Assembly (NCBI RefSeq): GCF_002007205.1
Contig: NZ_LAZS01000005.1
Coordinates: forward strand, 62,001-126,000
Length of the DNA: 64,000 nucleotides
Reading direction: 5' to 3'
DNA from: Ensifer adhaerens
GTDB taxonomy: Bacteria > Pseudomonadota > Alphaproteobacteria > Rhizobiales > Rhizobiaceae
Shown here: piece by piece, positions 24,447 to 32,178 of the stretch
How the letters are laid out: each line of letters starts with the position of its first letter
Numbering within the stretch: position 1 is the first letter of the stretch
The notes under the pieces: model-generated
Database searches by the model: none
What the model saw: the letters and a program-made list of their open reading frames with translations, nothing else
Told to the model about the DNA's origin: nothing
Program-made: the position numbers and the translations under genes

Positions 24447-25985
24447 ATGCTGCACCAGGTCAAAACCACCGTTCTCTGCGGGAAACCGCTGGATTTCGCG
24501 ACGCTCGAGGATATCGGGGCGGGCAGGGTCCGACCGGTGGCGGACGAGGGCGGCATCGAGCGGGTGGCCGCCGCCCACAAGGTGGTTGCCGATCGTGTCG
24601 CGATGGGGCTTCCCGTCTACGGCTCCAACACCGGCGTCGGCTCGATGAAGGACCGGCTGTGGACCGCGGACGATCTTGCCGAGTTCAACAATGCGCTGGT
24701 CAGAGCCCATCATTTCGGCACCGGCGAATTCTTCGCGCCGGCGATCGTGCGCATGGCGATCGCCATCCGCGTCAACACTGCGATGCGTGGCCACACAGGC
24801 TGCAGCCCGGAGCTGATCCGGGCGTTTCTGGCGCTCAGCGAACACGACATCATTCCGGCGGTGCGCCGCCACGGCTCGATGGGCTGCGCCGATATCGGCC
24901 TGATGGGGCAGATCGCCTCGGTGCTGACAGGCGTCGGCGAGGCCTATTATCAGGGACGCCTCGTTTCGGCCGAGACGGCGCTCGCGGAGGCGGGGCTGAA
25001 GCCCTTCGTCATGCAGCCGCGCGACGCGCTGGCGGCGCTCAGCGTCAACGCCATTTCCTTCGCGGCGGCGGTCAACGTGCTGCGCGAGGCGGCGTCCGCC
25101 ATTCGGGTGTTGCTCGTCACCGGCGTCATGTCTTCTTTGGCGCTTGGCGCCTCGGCCGATCCCTGGCGGGTGGCGGCGACACTCTCGACCCGCGGCGAGG
25201 CGCTGGTCGGCTCCTGGCTCTATGGCCAATCCGGTGTTGCCGACTGGCCGGTGCCGACGGCGATTCATGATCCGCTCAGCCTGCGCATGACCGCCCAGGT
25301 CTTTGGCGCTGTCGTCGATACGCTGCTGGTCGCCGCCGGGCGGCTGGTGGAGCAGACCTATCTCTCCGACGACAATCCTGTTGTGATCGGTGGGCAGGTG
25401 CATTCCTCCGGCGCGTCGCTGCCATTGACGACGACGCTTTACATCGAGGCGGCGCAGATCGCCTTTTCCCATGCGGCGCGCAACGTCTTGAACCGCTGCA
25501 TCCTTCTCTCCAACGGCGGACGCCGCAATCTCTCGGTCAACCTGGTGGCGCCGGGGGAAGTCGCGACCGGGCTCGGGCCGCTGATGAAGCTCGCCGTCGA
25601 ACTCTACATGCGCGTGCAGTCGCTCGCCGTTCCGCTCTCGGCCCAGTCGATCGTGGTCGCCGGCGGGCTCGAAGAGGAGGCGACCTTCCTGCCGCTGATC
25701 GTCGAGCGCATGGAAACGCAGGTGCGGGATCTCCGCCAGCTTGCCGCCATCGAGGCGATGCTGTCGGCCCAGGCGATCGATCTCGTCGGCGACCAGCCGG
25801 AAGGGGTCGTCAAGCGCGCCTATGACCAGACGCGCTCGGTGAGCGCCATGTATCTCAAGGATCGGCCGCTCTCGAAGGAGATCGAGGCGCTGCAGGATGC
25901 GTTCACCTGCCACGACCTGTTGCGCTCCTTCGTCGCTTCAGCGCCGATGCCGGAGTTCGACGACTTCTTTGCGCTCGGTAAATAA
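24447..25985 (+). CDS. Ergothionase-like trimethylamine lyase (HAL/PAL fold, no MIO group)
   Basis: 512 residues of the aromatic amino acid lyase fold, the normal length for histidine ammonia-lyase. The catalytic Tyr loop is present (VYGSNTGVG, Tyr58). The MIO-forming segment, GSVGASGDLAP in HutH, reads GSMGCADIGLM here (residues 143-153), so the Ala-Ser-Gly triad is absent. The YSLR motif reads LSLR, and the HutH region NQEDHVSMG reads AQSIVVAGG. MIO is needed to expel ammonia, but not trimethylamine. Known ergothionases share this fold, lack MIO and convert ergothioneine to thiourocanate plus trimethylamine. The downstream genes supply the other four pathway steps. A lyase for hercynine or another betaine is the alternative. 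Confidence 0.82.
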   Translation: MLHQVKTTVLCGKPLDFATLEDIGAGRVRPVADEGGIERVAAAHKVVADRVAMGLPVYGSNTGVGSMKDRLWTADDLAEFNNALVRAHHFGTGEFFAPAIVRMAIAIRVNTAMRGHTGCSPELIRAFLALSEHDIIPAVRRHGSMGCADIGLMGQIASVLTGVGEAYYQGRLVSAETALAEAGLKPFVMQPRDALAALSVNAISFAAAVNVLREAASAIRVLLVTGVMSSLALGASADPWRVAATLSTRGEALVGSWLYGQSGVADWPVPTAIHDPLSLRMTAQVFGAVVDTLLVAAGRLVEQTYLSDDNPVVIGGQVHSSGASLPLTTTLYIEAAQIAFSHAARNVLNRCILLSNGGRRNLSVNLVAPGEVATGLGPLMKLAVELYMRVQSLAVPLSAQSIVVAGGLEEEATFLPLIVERMETQVRDLRQLAAIEAMLSAQAIDLVGDQPEGVVKRAYDQTRSVSAMYLKDRPLSKEIEALQDAFTCHDLLRSFVASAPMPEFDDFFALGK

Positions 25986-26028
25986 TTCTGGGCAAGTGAG
26001 CCAAACCTGACACCCCAGGGAGAACAGC

Positions 26029-27432
26029 ATGTCCGATTTCGATCTCGTTCTGAAAGGCACCGTCGTTCTCCCGCACCGGATCGTCGAAGGCGGCCATGTT
26101 GCCGTTCGCGACGGCAAGGTGGTGCATGTCGGCCAGGGTGCGGTACCGGCGGCGCGCGATCGGCACGATCTCGGCGATGCGCTGATCCTGCCGGGTGCCG
26201 TCGATGCACAGGTGCATTCGCTGTCGCAGAAGAACCAGGAGGATTTCATCTGGTCGACGCGCTCGGCGGCGGCCGGCGGGGTCACCACCATCGTCGACAT
26301 GCCCTATGACGAGGGCAATCTCGTCTGCTCTGCCGAAGCCCTTCGCCGCAAGATCGACCATGCGGGACCGCAGGCGCGCGTCGACTTCGCGCTCTATGGC
26401 ACCGTGGACCCGGAGGAGGGACCGGCGCGTATCGGCGAGATGGTGGAGGCGGGTGTCGCCGCCTTCAAGTTCTCGACCTTCGGCACCGATCCAAAGCGCT
26501 TTCCCCGCATTCCGGCAGCGCTTCTCGAAGACTGCTTCCGCGCCATCGCGCCAACCGGGTTGGCCGCCGGCGTGCACAACGAGGACGACGAGGCGGTGCG
26601 CGCGGCGATCGACAAGGTCAAGGCGGCTGGCATTGCCGACTACCGCGCCCATGGGCTGTCGCGTCCGCCGCTCACCGAACTGCTTGCCACCAACCAGATC
26701 TACGAGACGGGTGCCGCCACCGGCTGCCCGGCGCATGTGGTGCACTGCTCGCTCGGGCGCGGCTATGAGATTGCCGCCGCCTATCGCGCCCAGGGATACA
26801 AAGCGACGATCGAGTGCTGCATCCACTACCTGACGCTCGACGAAGAAAACGATGTTCGCCGTCTCGGCGGCAAGGCCAAGATCAACCCGCCGATCCGCCC
26901 GCGCGCCGAGGTGGAAAAGCTCTGGCGGCATGTGGCGGACGGTACGGTGACGATGGTTTCGACCGATCACGTGAGCTGGTCGGAGGACCGCAAGACCAAT
27001 CCGGATATGCTCGCCAATTCTTCGGGCGTGCCGGGGCTCGAAGTCATGGTGCCGCTCTTCGTCAAGGGCGCGTTGGAACGCGGCATCCCGCTGACGCGGG
27101 CGGCGGAGCTGATGACGCTGAACCCGGCCCGGCATTTCCGCCTGGATCACCAGAAGGGTGCGCTCGAAGCCGGCAAGGACGCCGATATCATCGTCATGAC
27201 GCCCGAGCCCTATGTCTATGACGCGTCGGCAAGCGGTCACAACGTCGTCGGCTGGTCGCCCTATAACGGCATCCGGCTGCCCTGGCGTGTGTCGGCGACC
27301 TATCTGCGCGGCAGGCTCGCCTTCGATGGTCGTCAGGTTTTGGCCGAGCCCGGCGCCGGACAGTTTGTCCGGCCGCTTGCGACCTTGGTACTGCAGAGCG
27401 GTTTTCCGCCCGCATCCCGGGTCGAGATCTAG
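26029..27432 (+). CDS. Hydantoinase-like cyclic amidohydrolase (dihydroorotase/dihydropyrimidinase family)
   Basis: 467 residues of the metal-dependent amidohydrolase superfamily. Visible ligands are Lys147 (VAAFKFSTFG, carboxylated bridging Lys), His183 (GVHNED), His239 (VVHCSLGRG) and Asp313 (STDHVSW). The first metal motif, usually HxH, is Gln61-Val-His63 (DAQVHSLSQ), a variant also seen in some dihydroorotases. These enzymes open hydantoin or dihydropyrimidine rings. In this operon the expected substrate is hydantoin-5-propionate, giving N-carbamoylglutamate. The gene starts 43 bp after the lyase stop and is followed by the carbamoylase after 8 bp. An allantoinase role is less likely. Confidence 0.82.
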   Translation: MSDFDLVLKGTVVLPHRIVEGGHVAVRDGKVVHVGQGAVPAARDRHDLGDALILPGAVDAQVHSLSQKNQEDFIWSTRSAAAGGVTTIVDMPYDEGNLVCSAEALRRKIDHAGPQARVDFALYGTVDPEEGPARIGEMVEAGVAAFKFSTFGTDPKRFPRIPAALLEDCFRAIAPTGLAAGVHNEDDEAVRAAIDKVKAAGIADYRAHGLSRPPLTELLATNQIYETGAATGCPAHVVHCSLGRGYEIAAAYRAQGYKATIECCIHYLTLDEENDVRRLGGKAKINPPIRPRAEVEKLWRHVADGTVTMVSTDHVSWSEDRKTNPDMLANSSGVPGLEVMVPLFVKGALERGIPLTRAAELMTLNPARHFRLDHQKGALEAGKDADIIVMTPEPYVYDASASGHNVVGWSPYNGIRLPWRVSATYLRGRLAFDGRQVLAEPGAGQFVRPLATLVLQSGFPPASRVEI

Positions 27433-27440
27433 GAAGCGTG

Positions 27441-28724
27441 ATGAGCAAAAGTGCCCACAACAAGGTTCCCGCCAACCTGCCGGTCAATGCCAGCCGTATC
27501 GCAGGAATCGTCAACGGTCTCGCGGGGATCACCGAACCGGACCGGCCCTATACGCGCCGCGCCTTCACGCCGCTGTTCCTCGAAGGCCGGGCCTTTCTCG
27601 ACCGGCGTTTTCGCGCGGCAGGGCTCGAAACCCGGATCGATGCCGCCGGCAACCTGATCGGCCGGCGCAAGGGGAAAAAATCGGCGCTCGGCACCATCCT
27701 GCTCGGCTCCCATTCCGACACGGTGCCGGATGGCGGCCGCTTCGATGGCATCGCCGGCGTGGCGGCGGCGCTTGAAGTGGCGCGCGCGCTTTCCGACAAC
27801 GGCATCGACCTCGACCACGATCTGGAGATCGTTGATTTCCTGGCCGAGGAAGTGTCGATCTTCGGCGTTTCCTGCGTCGGCAGCCGCGGCATGGCCGGTG
27901 TTCTGCCCGATGGGTGGCTCAGCCGCACGCAAGGGGATCTGAGCCTCAGGCAGGGTATCGTCGAGGTGGGCGGTGACCCCTCCAGGCTTTCCGGCTCGAA
28001 ACGCTCCGACATCAAGGCCTTCCTCGAACTGCACATTGAACAGGGGCCCATACTGGAGACTGGGCGGCTCGATGTCGGGGTGGTTACCGCCATCTCGGGC
28101 ATCACCCGCATCGAGATCATCGTCGAGGGCCAGGCGGACCATGCCGGTACGACTCCGATGGGGCATCGGCGCGATGCGCTGGTTGCCGCCTCGCATCTGG
28201 TGCTGGAGATCGAGCGGCTGGCGACAGAATTTTCTCACGGCGACGGGCACTTCACCGCGACCGTCGGCGAGTTTTCGATCGAGCCGAATGCGGCCAATGT
28301 GGTGCCGTCGAGGGTGCGGCTGCTGATCGATGCGCGTGCCGAGCTGCGTCCGCAAATGGAGCGGTTCCTGGCAACGCTTGGCTCCCTTTGCCAGGGTGTC
28401 GCCGAGGCATCTGATGTGACGATCGCGCCTGCCAATGTAATCTCGGACAACCACCCGACGCCGGGCGATCCGCTCCTGCTTTCAACGCTCGAAGAAAGCT
28501 GTGACGCGATCGGCGCCAAGCACCGGCGCATGGCCTCCGGTGCCGGCCACGACACCGCCTGGATGGGACGCATCACCCGCTCGGCGATGATCTTCATTCC
28601 CTGCCTCGGAGGGCGCTCGCATGCGCCGGAGGAGTGGGCAGAAAACGACGATATCGCGCTCGGCGCGGCCGTTCTCTTCGATGCGGTGAAGCGGCTCGAC
28701 AAGAAATTGCAGGAGAAGGTGTGA
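27441..28724 (+). CDS. M20 family N-carbamoyl-amino acid amidohydrolase, probable N-carbamoylglutamate hydrolase
   Basis: 427 residues of the HyuC/AllC-type M20 metallohydrolases. Metal and catalytic motifs are intact: GSHSDTVPDGGRFDG (His91, Asp93, Asp102) and FLAEEVSIFG (Glu136, Glu137), with the dimerisation domain giving HIEQGP and ADHAGTTPM. The family removes carbamoyl groups from N-carbamoyl amino acids, releasing carbon dioxide and ammonia. In this pathway the product would be L-glutamate. The ATG at 27,441 follows AGGAAGCG; the overlapping GTG three bases earlier is not needed. It is tightly packed between the hydantoinase and DUF917 genes, indicating one transcript. Confidence 0.85.
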   Translation: MSKSAHNKVPANLPVNASRIAGIVNGLAGITEPDRPYTRRAFTPLFLEGRAFLDRRFRAAGLETRIDAAGNLIGRRKGKKSALGTILLGSHSDTVPDGGRFDGIAGVAAALEVARALSDNGIDLDHDLEIVDFLAEEVSIFGVSCVGSRGMAGVLPDGWLSRTQGDLSLRQGIVEVGGDPSRLSGSKRSDIKAFLELHIEQGPILETGRLDVGVVTAISGITRIEIIVEGQADHAGTTPMGHRRDALVAASHLVLEIERLATEFSHGDGHFTATVGEFSIEPNAANVVPSRVRLLIDARAELRPQMERFLATLGSLCQGVAEASDVTIAPANVISDNHPTPGDPLLLSTLEESCDAIGAKHRRMASGAGHDTAWMGRITRSAMIFIPCLGGRSHAPEEWAENDDIALGAAVLFDAVKRLDKKLQEKV

Positions 28725-28725
28725 G

Positions 28726-29823
28726 ATGGGCCGGATACTGAAGGAAAAGGACGTCGAGGCAGCGGTCAAGGGCGGTTCCGTCTATGCCGCCGGGGGCGGC
28801 GGATGGGCCGATCACGGCCGCATGCTGGGATACGCTGCGGTCTCGATCGGCAAGCCGGAGCTCGTCTCGATCGATGAGCTCGATGCCAACGACTGGGTGG
28901 CGACGGCGGCCGCGATCGGCGCGCCGGCATCGACCACGCCCTGGGAGATGCGCGGCGTCGACTACGTCAAGGCGGTGCAACTGCTGCAGGAGGCGCTCGG
29001 CGAGAAACTTTCGGGGCTGATCATCGGCCAGAACGGCAAGTCCTCGACGCTGAACGGCTGGCTGCCCTCGGCGATCCTCGGCACCAAGGTGGTCGACGCG
29101 GTCGGCGACATCCGCGCGCACCCGACCGGCGACATGGGCTCGATCGGCCTTGCCGGCTCGCCCGAGCCGATGATCCAGACGGCGGTCGGCGGAAACCGCG
29201 AGGAGAACCGCTACATCGAGCTGGTGGTGCGCGGCGCCACGGCCAAGGTCTCGCCGGTCTTGCGGACCGCCTCCGACATGTCCGGCGGCTTCATTGCCTC
29301 CTGCCGCAATCCGGTCAGGGCATCTTACGTGAAAGCCAATGCGGCGCTGGGCGGCATCTCGCTGGCGCTGGCGCTCGGCGAGGCGATCATCGCGGCGGAA
29401 GCGAAGGGCGGCAGCGCGATCATCGACGCGATCGTCAAGACGACCAATGGCGCGATCCTCGCCGAGGGCACGATCACCGACAAATCGGTCGTCTATACCA
29501 AGGAAGCATTCGACATCGGCACGGTGACGCTGGGGAAGGGCGCTGACTCAACGGTATTGCACGTGATGAACGAATACATGGCGGTTGACTCTGGGGAAGG
29601 CACGCGGCTTGCGACCTTCCCCGACGTCATCACCACGCTGTCGCCGGAGGGCGAGCCTTTGAGTGTCGGGCAGCTGCAGGTGGGCATGAGGATCTTCGTG
29701 CTGCATGTGCCGAAGACGGTGATACCGCTTTCGTCCAGCGTGCTCGACCCGACGGTCTATCCGTCGGTCGAAAAGGCGATGGGCATCGAGCTTGCCCGCT
29801 ACGCGCTTTCCGGCCGGAACTGA
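28726..29823 (+). CDS. DUF917 family protein, probable thiohydantoin desulfurase
   Basis: 365 residues covering the whole DUF917 family: the glycine-rich start VYAAGGGGWADHGRML, LVSIDELDANDWVATAAAIG, and C-terminal LSVGQLQVGMRIFVLHVPK. Pfam now describes this family as S-methyl thiohydantoin desulfurase domains. In the reconstituted bacterial ergothioneine pathway a new enzyme type removes sulfur from a thiohydantoin between the hydratase and hydantoinase steps, and that is the step missing from the other genes here. The gene begins one base after the carbamoylase stop. There is no signal peptide. The sequence match to DUF917 is firm; the reaction is assigned from family and context. Confidence 0.8.
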   Translation: MGRILKEKDVEAAVKGGSVYAAGGGGWADHGRMLGYAAVSIGKPELVSIDELDANDWVATAAAIGAPASTTPWEMRGVDYVKAVQLLQEALGEKLSGLIIGQNGKSSTLNGWLPSAILGTKVVDAVGDIRAHPTGDMGSIGLAGSPEPMIQTAVGGNREENRYIELVVRGATAKVSPVLRTASDMSGGFIASCRNPVRASYVKANAALGGISLALALGEAIIAAEAKGGSAIIDAIVKTTNGAILAEGTITDKSVVYTKEAFDIGTVTLGKGADSTVLHVMNEYMAVDSGEGTRLATFPDVITTLSPEGEPLSVGQLQVGMRIFVLHVPKTVIPLSSSVLDPTVYPSVEKAMGIELARYALSGRN

Positions 29824-29835
29824 CGGGAGAGGACG

Positions 29836-30165
29836 ATGGCGCGCGATGCCGGACTGGAAGAGCTGATCCGCGAAGAACTCGGCGATCGCGCCGGGCTTTC
29901 GGAAAAGGCGATGTTCGGCGGCTGGGCCTATCTGCTGCACGGCAACCTGCTGCTCGGTGCGCGCGAGGGATCGCTGCTGGTCCGGCTCGGCAAGGGCAAT
30001 GACGGCTGGGCGCTGGCTCTGCCCGATATCGAGCTGATGGTGATGAACGGGCGGGCGATGCACGGCTGGGTGCGGGCAGGGGCGGATGCCTATGGCGATG
30101 ATGCCTTGCGCAAGCGGCTGCTCGCTGGCGCGATTGCCTTTGTCGAGACGCTGCCGCCGAAGTGA
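29836..30165 (+). CDS. TfoX N-terminal domain protein
   Basis: 109 residues matching the TfoX/Sxy N-terminal domain: LSEKAMFGGWAYLLHGNLLLG followed by LLVRLGKGND and MHGWVRAGADA. In other bacteria the domain occurs in competence regulators and in many small proteins of unknown role. It starts 12 bp after the DUF917 stop with GGGAGAGGACG before the ATG, so it is co-transcribed with the pathway genes. A function in sulfur or ergothioneine metabolism is possible but has no support beyond position. It lacks the C-terminal TfoX domain. Confidence 0.8.
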   Translation: MARDAGLEELIREELGDRAGLSEKAMFGGWAYLLHGNLLLGAREGSLLVRLGKGNDGWALALPDIELMVMNGRAMHGWVRAGADAYGDDALRKRLLAGAIAFVETLPPK

Positions 30166-30226
30166 GAATTGGTGGCTCGGCGATGGGCTGCGAAGTTTGG
30201 CCCTCACGCTTGAGTTTGGTGGTTTG

Positions 30227-30419
30227 CCCCTCACCCTAACCCTCTCCCCGCTTGCGGGGAGAGGGGACGAGATTGGCGGTCAGCCGCAGAGCATGTGGCA
30301 AGCGCTGAGCCATTCTCTCGCCCGACGCGGGACGAGGAAATGCCACGGTGGTTGGGCCGGCGCGGCAAGCACAACGCATCCCCTCTCCCCGCCTGCGGGG
30401 AGAGGGCTAGGGTGAGGGG
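30227..30419. repeat. RIME-like composite palindromic element in a 354-bp gap
   Basis: CCCCTCA at 30,227 and TGAGGGG ending at 30,419 bound this copy. Both internal hairpins are of the CCCTCTCCCCGC type, in opposite orientation. It sits between the TfoX-like gene and the urocanase-like gene and fills most of the gap 30,166-30,519, which otherwise shows only a ribosome binding site. Confidence 0.85.
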
Positions 30420-30519
30420 CCTTTGCCACCCGTCGCCACAAACGTGAGGGCGGCGACCTCCCGCCGCCGTGAATGATTGGGGCAACCACCCCGCCAACAC
30501 AACAACAAGGAACGAGACG

Positions 30520-32178
30520 ATGCCCAAGGCCAATCCCCGTCATCCTGGTTTCCCCATTCCCGGCGGGCCGGAGCTGCGTGCCAGGGGCTGGCGGCAGGAG
30601 GCGCTGCTGCGGCTCTTGGAAAACGTGCTTTCGGTCGGCGAGGATCCGGACAATCTCGTCGTCTATGCAGCCCTCGGCAAGGCGGCGCGCAACTGGCCGG
30701 CGCATCGCGCCATCGTCAAGACGCTGATCGAGATGGACGAGGACCAGACGCTGCTCATCCAGTCCGGCAAGCCGGTGGGGCTCTTGAAGACCCATGCCAA
30801 GGCGCCGCTCGTCATCATGGCCAATTGCAACATCGTCGGGCAATGGGCGAAGGCTGAGGTGTTCTACGAGCTGCAGCGCAAGGGGCTGATCTGCTGGGGC
30901 GGGCTGACGGCCGGCGCCTGGCAATATATCGGCAGCCAGGGGGTGATCCAGGGCACCTACGAGATCTTCATGCGCATCGCCGAACGCCGTTTCGGCGGCG
31001 ATCTCTCCGGCCGTTTCGTGCTGACGGCGGGGCTCGGCGGCATGGGCGGCGCGCAGCCGCTTGCCGGCCGCATGGCGGGGGCTGCCATTCTCTGTGTCGA
31101 CATCGACGCGGAGCGGGCGAAGAAGCGCCGGGAGATCGGCTATCTGCAGGAGATCGCGCCCGACCTCGATGCGGCACTGGCGATGATCGACGCGGCGGTC
31201 AAGGAGAAGCGGGCGCTCTCCGTCGGCCTCGTCGGCAACGCGGCGGAAATCTATCCGGAAATCGCACGGCGCGGCATCGTGCCCCATGTGGTCACCGACC
31301 AGACCTCGGCCCATGATCTTGTCTACGGCTATGTGCCGAAGGGCATGAGCCTCGACCAGGTGAAGTCGCTGCGCGACGACGGCCAGGGCCAGTTGATGGC
31401 GGCAAGCCGCGCCTCGATCGTCGAGCACGTCAAGGCGATGCTCGACTTCCAGGCGAAGGGCGCGGAAGTCTTCGACAACGGCAACCTGATCCGCACCCAG
31501 GCGCGCGAGGGCGGCGTCACCAATGCCTTCGACATCCCGATCTTCACCGAAGCCTATCTGCGCCCGCTCTTTGCCCGCGCCATCGGTCCGTTCCGCTGGA
31601 TGGCGCTTTCCGGTGAAGAGAGCGACATCGCCCGCATCGACGACCTGCTGCTCGACATATTTCCGCACAACAGGATCGTCACCAACTGGATCAGGCTCGC
31701 GCGTCAGCATATTCCCTTGGAAGGCCTGCCGGCGCGCATCGCCTGGCTCGGGCACGGGGAGCGCACGGCCTTGGCGCGGCGCGTCAACGAACTGGTGGCG
31801 ACAGGAGAGCTCAAGGGGCCGGTTGCTTTTTCGCGCGACCATCTCGACGCCGGCGCCATGGCGCATCCAAATATCATGACCGAGCGGATGAAGGACGGGT
31901 CGGACGCGATCGCCGACTGGCCGCTTCTCGACGCCATGCTGCTCTGCTCGTCGATGGCCGATCTCGTCGTCGTCCATTCCGGCGGTGGCGGCTATGCCGG
32001 CTACATGACAAGCTGCGGCGTCACGGTCGTTGCCGATGGCACGGTCGAGGCCGACGAACGGCTCGACCACGCGCTCACCAACGATACGTCTCTCGGTGTG
32101 ATCCGCTATGCCGATGCCGGCTATGAAGATAGTTTTGAGGAGATTGCCGCCAAGGGCATCGGGCATGTGAAGGTCTAG
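30520..32178 (+). CDS. Urocanase homologue, probable thiourocanate hydratase
   Basis: 552 residues, close to the 557 of Pseudomonas urocanase and alignable along its length. Shared landmarks are GLTAGAWQYIGSQGVIQGTY, the NAD+ loop LTAGLGGMGGAQPLA, FSRDHLDAGAMAHPN and MKDGSDAIADWPLLDAML. Two active-site changes separate it from HutU: the essential Cys410 of LPARICWLG is Ala408 (LPARIAWLG), and VHHGGGVGMG reads VHSGGGGYAG. Thiourocanate hydratases of the ergothioneine pathway are NAD-dependent relatives of HutU with such specificity differences. The start has AAGGAACGAG upstream. No HutI or HutG gene is nearby, which argues against ordinary histidine use. Confidence 0.82.
   Translation: MPKANPRHPGFPIPGGPELRARGWRQEALLRLLENVLSVGEDPDNLVVYAALGKAARNWPAHRAIVKTLIEMDEDQTLLIQSGKPVGLLKTHAKAPLVIMANCNIVGQWAKAEVFYELQRKGLICWGGLTAGAWQYIGSQGVIQGTYEIFMRIAERRFGGDLSGRFVLTAGLGGMGGAQPLAGRMAGAAILCVDIDAERAKKRREIGYLQEIAPDLDAALAMIDAAVKEKRALSVGLVGNAAEIYPEIARRGIVPHVVTDQTSAHDLVYGYVPKGMSLDQVKSLRDDGQGQLMAASRASIVEHVKAMLDFQAKGAEVFDNGNLIRTQAREGGVTNAFDIPIFTEAYLRPLFARAIGPFRWMALSGEESDIARIDDLLLDIFPHNRIVTNWIRLARQHIPLEGLPARIAWLGHGERTALARRVNELVATGELKGPVAFSRDHLDAGAMAHPNIMTERMKDGSDAIADWPLLDAMLLCSSMADLVVVHSGGGGYAGYMTSCGVTVVADGTVEADERLDHALTNDTSLGVIRYADAGYEDSFEEIAAKGIGHVKV

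Noticed and set aside
24384-25913. Long open frame of 509 codons on the minus strand over the lyase gene
   Set aside because: It is antisense to a full-length family member, has no recognisable domain, and reads as the Arg/His/Gly-rich composition expected from high-GC shadow frames.
24447-32178. A second histidine-utilisation (hut) operon
   Set aside because: The HutH homologue lacks the MIO triad, the HutU homologue lacks the essential Cys, and no imidazolonepropionase or formiminoglutamate hydrolase is present. A DUF917 gene and a carbamoylase stand in their place.
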